DNA of 17,286 nt. Origin: Stephanodiscus triporus. Its lineage: Eukaryota; Bacillariophyta; Thalassiosirophyceae; Thalassiosirales; Thalassiosiraceae. The notes beneath the pieces are model-generated. The model worked only from the letters and a program-made list of their open reading frames with translations. It searched no databases and was not told the origin of the DNA. A program made the translations under genes and the position numbers. The DNA lies in assembly GCA_036939755.1 (NCBI GenBank), contig JALLAZ010001310.1, positions 1 to 17,286 of the forward strand, given 5' to 3'. Positions 15,072 to 17,286 of the stretch are shown here, in pieces (positions within the stretch are counted from its first letter, which is position 1; every line of letters starts with the position of its first letter).

Positions 15072-16463
15072 ATGCAATTCGTAGGTCCCTCCTCGCGAAT
15101 GGTCATCTCCGCGTTCGTCGCGCTCGCGTCGGCGGCCGCCCTGTCCCTATCGTGGCGATCCAATCATGCGATCATCATCTCGACGTACGCCGCGAATGTC
15201 GATTCACGCACCGATTATGATACGACGGAAAACATCGCTCGCAGGTCGCTGCTATTCGACGGGGTGGTGAGACTGGAACGGACGGAGTACAAGCTCCCGC
15301 GTCCGATCGAACGCAACTTCGTGGATTGGGACGACTATGACTACGACGTCGACGTCGACGTCGCGGGGGGGGGCGCCCTCCCTGTATTTTGGCACGTGCT
15401 CAAGAGCGGCGGCACGTCCGTCAAGCTGATGTACGCGCAGTGCTATCACCTGGTCGAGGCATGCGAGACGGGGGCGCTTATAGACGACTCTCAGCTTCGG
15501 CAACAGCTGGACCAATTCCCAACAGGTCAGTCACCGTCGGAAGTGGAGGGGGCCAGTTATCCCAGTCCCTGGGAGTGGATGCAGCAAAAACTTCTGCAGG
15601 GGGCCGGAGGAGGCGACGATGAAAATAATAACGAACGGCGGAGGGCGGGATCAACGATGGAAACGTCGGTAGGAGGAGGGCGGGAGGATGCGCCGCCGCC
15701 ATCGGAGCAACTGCAACAATCGCGGACACGAACGAAGCGTCGGAGGAACGAAAACGAGTCCCTTCGCGTTGTAACGTCCGAGGACGGACGAAAGTACGTC
15801 AACGTCGACGTGACCACGCCCGAGGGCATCCGGAGGGCGTCCGAACTCGGCTTCGCGTCGTCGGATTTGCCCGACGTCATGTTCACGCCGTTAATACTCG
15901 AGACCGCGCAGTACCTACTTGGCGATGCGAGGAGGGGACGGATGTTCGCCCTCTTCCGTCATCCGGTGAATCGCGTCGTTAGCATATTCTACTACCTCCA
16001 GTCGGCGACGTGGGAGCCTACGTACAACCCCGCGTACGCCGATTGGACGATCGACGATTACGCTCGATCTGTCCACTGCGAGAGCAATTGGATGGTCCGG
16101 ACGCTACGGGACAAGATGACTGGACCGATCGAGCCGGAGGACGTCGAGATAGCCATGGAAATCCTGAGACGCAAGTGCCTCGTGGGACTTATGGAGGACA
16201 TGGAGGGAAGCGTTGCGCGATTTCACTCGTACTTTCGCTTTCGCACCCCCTACGTTGACGCGCTGGGATGCTCGACGAGGAACTTCGCGACGAAGGGCGG
16301 TAACGAAGGGCAGAACCGACACGCCCACCCGACATTGGACCCGAACAGCGAGACTTACGGGATACTGGAACAGAAGAATCAGTTGGACGTGCGATTGTAC
16401 AATTACGCGAAGGAATTGTACGCCGAGCAGGGCGAGTGGATGAAGAGGAAGAATTTGATCTGA
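15072..16463 (+). CDS. P-loop sulfotransferase, intronless (copy B)
   Basis: A 463-aa protein from ATG 15072 to TGA 16461-16463. A hydrophobic segment MVISAFVALASAAALSLSW (about residues 10-28) after a short N-terminus predicts a type II Golgi membrane anchor. The PAPS 5'-phosphosulfate loop is VFWHVLKSGGTSVK (His108, Lys111), and the 3'-phosphate motif is LFRHPVNRVVSIFYY (Arg296). Then come WTIDDYARS, EILRRKCLVGLMEDMEGSVARF and LDVRLYNYAKELYAEQ, all shared with the minus-strand copy A. A low-complexity acidic stretch (VDWDDYDYDVDVDV) precedes the loop, and an Arg/Asn/Gly-rich disordered insert occupies about 170-240. It is expected to transfer sulfate from PAPS to a carbohydrate acceptor in the Golgi lumen; the acceptor cannot be told. 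Unlike copy A it has a canonical loop and no introns at the homologous sites. It is divergent from copy A across the retrotransposon. Confidence 0.85.
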   Translation: MQFVGPSSRMVISAFVALASAAALSLSWRSNHAIIISTYAANVDSRTDYDTTENIARRSLLFDGVVRLERTEYKLPRPIERNFVDWDDYDYDVDVDVAGGGALPVFWHVLKSGGTSVKLMYAQCYHLVEACETGALIDDSQLRQQLDQFPTGQSPSEVEGASYPSPWEWMQQKLLQGAGGGDDENNNERRRAGSTMETSVGGGREDAPPPSEQLQQSRTRTKRRRNENESLRVVTSEDGRKYVNVDVTTPEGIRRASELGFASSDLPDVMFTPLILETAQYLLGDARRGRMFALFRHPVNRVVSIFYYLQSATWEPTYNPAYADWTIDDYARSVHCESNWMVRTLRDKMTGPIEPEDVEIAMEILRRKCLVGLMEDMEGSVARFHSYFRFRTPYVDALGCSTRNFATKGGNEGQNRHAHPTLDPNSETYGILEQKNQLDVRLYNYAKELYAEQGEWMKRKNLI

Positions 16464-17286
16464 GATAAATATAAACTTTGGTTTGGTGCAACAAAATCTG
16501 GCATCTCCATATTTCAATGATGTATGCGTAATACTTTCTAGAGAACGAATATTGTATTTGATGTTAAGGGATCATCATAGCAAATTTAAGAAAAGCCGAC
16601 TGTATTGCACTAGAGGACTTGAGTTCTTGTTGCCTCGCATTGGGGTGGTGAACATGTATTTGTTGTGAGAGAACAAGGAGGCTCTCAAAAAGGTACTGTA
16701 CATTTGACCTCAATGGGCAACCCCTTAATTGGGGAAGCTTATTTCTCAGCATTTAGGAGGGCCACGACCAAACTTAATAGTTTACCACCCCCTATTCAGT
16801 CAAGGGTGCCATAAACTATCACCGGTGTTGACCCCATGGGAAGGGGTTGTGAAATAAGTATGAATGAAAGCCAGTAAATTACACCAACCTTCTACCAATC
16901 ATATCTCGGTCAGTTTACATAATCAAACCATGCCCCAAGTGAGACTTCCTATTTTTTCAACTGCCCTACAATATATCTAAGTGGGTATGAGGTCGGAATA
17001 CTCAATATTTAGAAACTGATTTGCCAATTGAGGTCACACATACAGTATCAAAATTATTTAGAGGTCATTGTCACACCTCGGTATCTCAGTATTCACACTT
17101 CACTGCTGCCCATGCTGCCGCCAGTGGCAACCGTCCCCATGATTTTTGTCAACAACGAGCGCCACCATTGACGACGCCGACGTCGACGACCACGACGAGG
17201 ACGACGGAGACGAAGGAAACCCCTCCGCATTTTCCATTTGATTGTTGTTTTTTGTCCCATATCATTTCGGACTCTTTGCTTTCCGA
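16464..17286. other. Spacer downstream of sulfotransferase copy B
   Basis: AT-rich DNA with no convincing gene. A GATAAATATAAA stretch right after the stop may serve 3'-end formation. Near the right edge, 17130-17286 becomes GC-richer. On the plus strand it gives a short acidic frame, ATIDDADVDDHDEDDGDEG, ending in TGA; on the minus strand a 45-codon Ser-rich frame starts with MENAEGFPSSPSSSS. One of them may be an exon of a gene lying mostly outside the window. Confidence 0.4.

Noticed and set aside
16483..16752. Short ORFs on both strands downstream of sulfotransferase copy B
   Set aside because: Around 60 codons, AT-rich, random composition and mutually overlapping; they look like chance frames in a spacer.
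1..17286. CRISPR arrays, tRNA or rRNA genes
   Set aside because: No regularly spaced repeats and no cloverleaf or rRNA-like sequence were noticed on either strand.

Overview
The window looks like nuclear DNA of a eukaryotic microalga, most likely a diatom or a related stramenopile. The reasons are short GT-AG introns (97-128 nt), AT-rich spacers around GC-rich genes, low-complexity Gly/Gln/Asp/Asn tracts in proteins, kinase and membrane sulfotransferase genes, and an intact tyrosine-recombinase retrotransposon. The taxon is inferred from style, not proven.

Layout: (1) 3-56 is the tail of a Cys-rich reading frame entering from the left. (2) 57-954 is a spacer with small palindromes and a duplicated 18-bp word. 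(3) 955-3024 (+) is a Ser/Thr protein kinase with a large insert inside its N-lobe. (4) 3025-3712 is a convergent spacer. (5) 3713-5401 (-) is a four-exon sulfotransferase, preceded at 5402-7000 by a probable but damaged N-terminal extension (membrane anchor, acidic and polyglycine tracts, homopolymers up to 52 bases). (6) About 7200-14700 (+) is a roughly 7.4-kb retrotransposon: a small basic ORF, a Gag-like protein with a CCCH-like zinc motif, a reverse transcriptase-RNase H, and a tyrosine recombinase overlapping it in another frame. (7) 15072-16463 (+) is a second, intronless sulfotransferase, clearly paralogous to the first. (8) 16464-17286 is a spacer with a weak hint of coding at its very end.

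The two sulfotransferases are divergent, head to head, and the retrotransposon sits in the space between them, where both promoters would lie. The element has RT, RNase H and tyrosine recombinase and no recognisable integrase or protease, which places it in the DIRS/Ngaro/PAT class in the broad sense. Its ORFs are all open despite many long G runs, so the copy is probably young. Points worth a second look are: Gag and Pol in the same frame with a single UGA between them; YVDN in place of YVDD in the RT active site; a recombinase reachable only by a frame change or by an ATGA restart; a chain of strong hairpins after the last ORF; and a pair of imperfect inverted repeats near the two ends.
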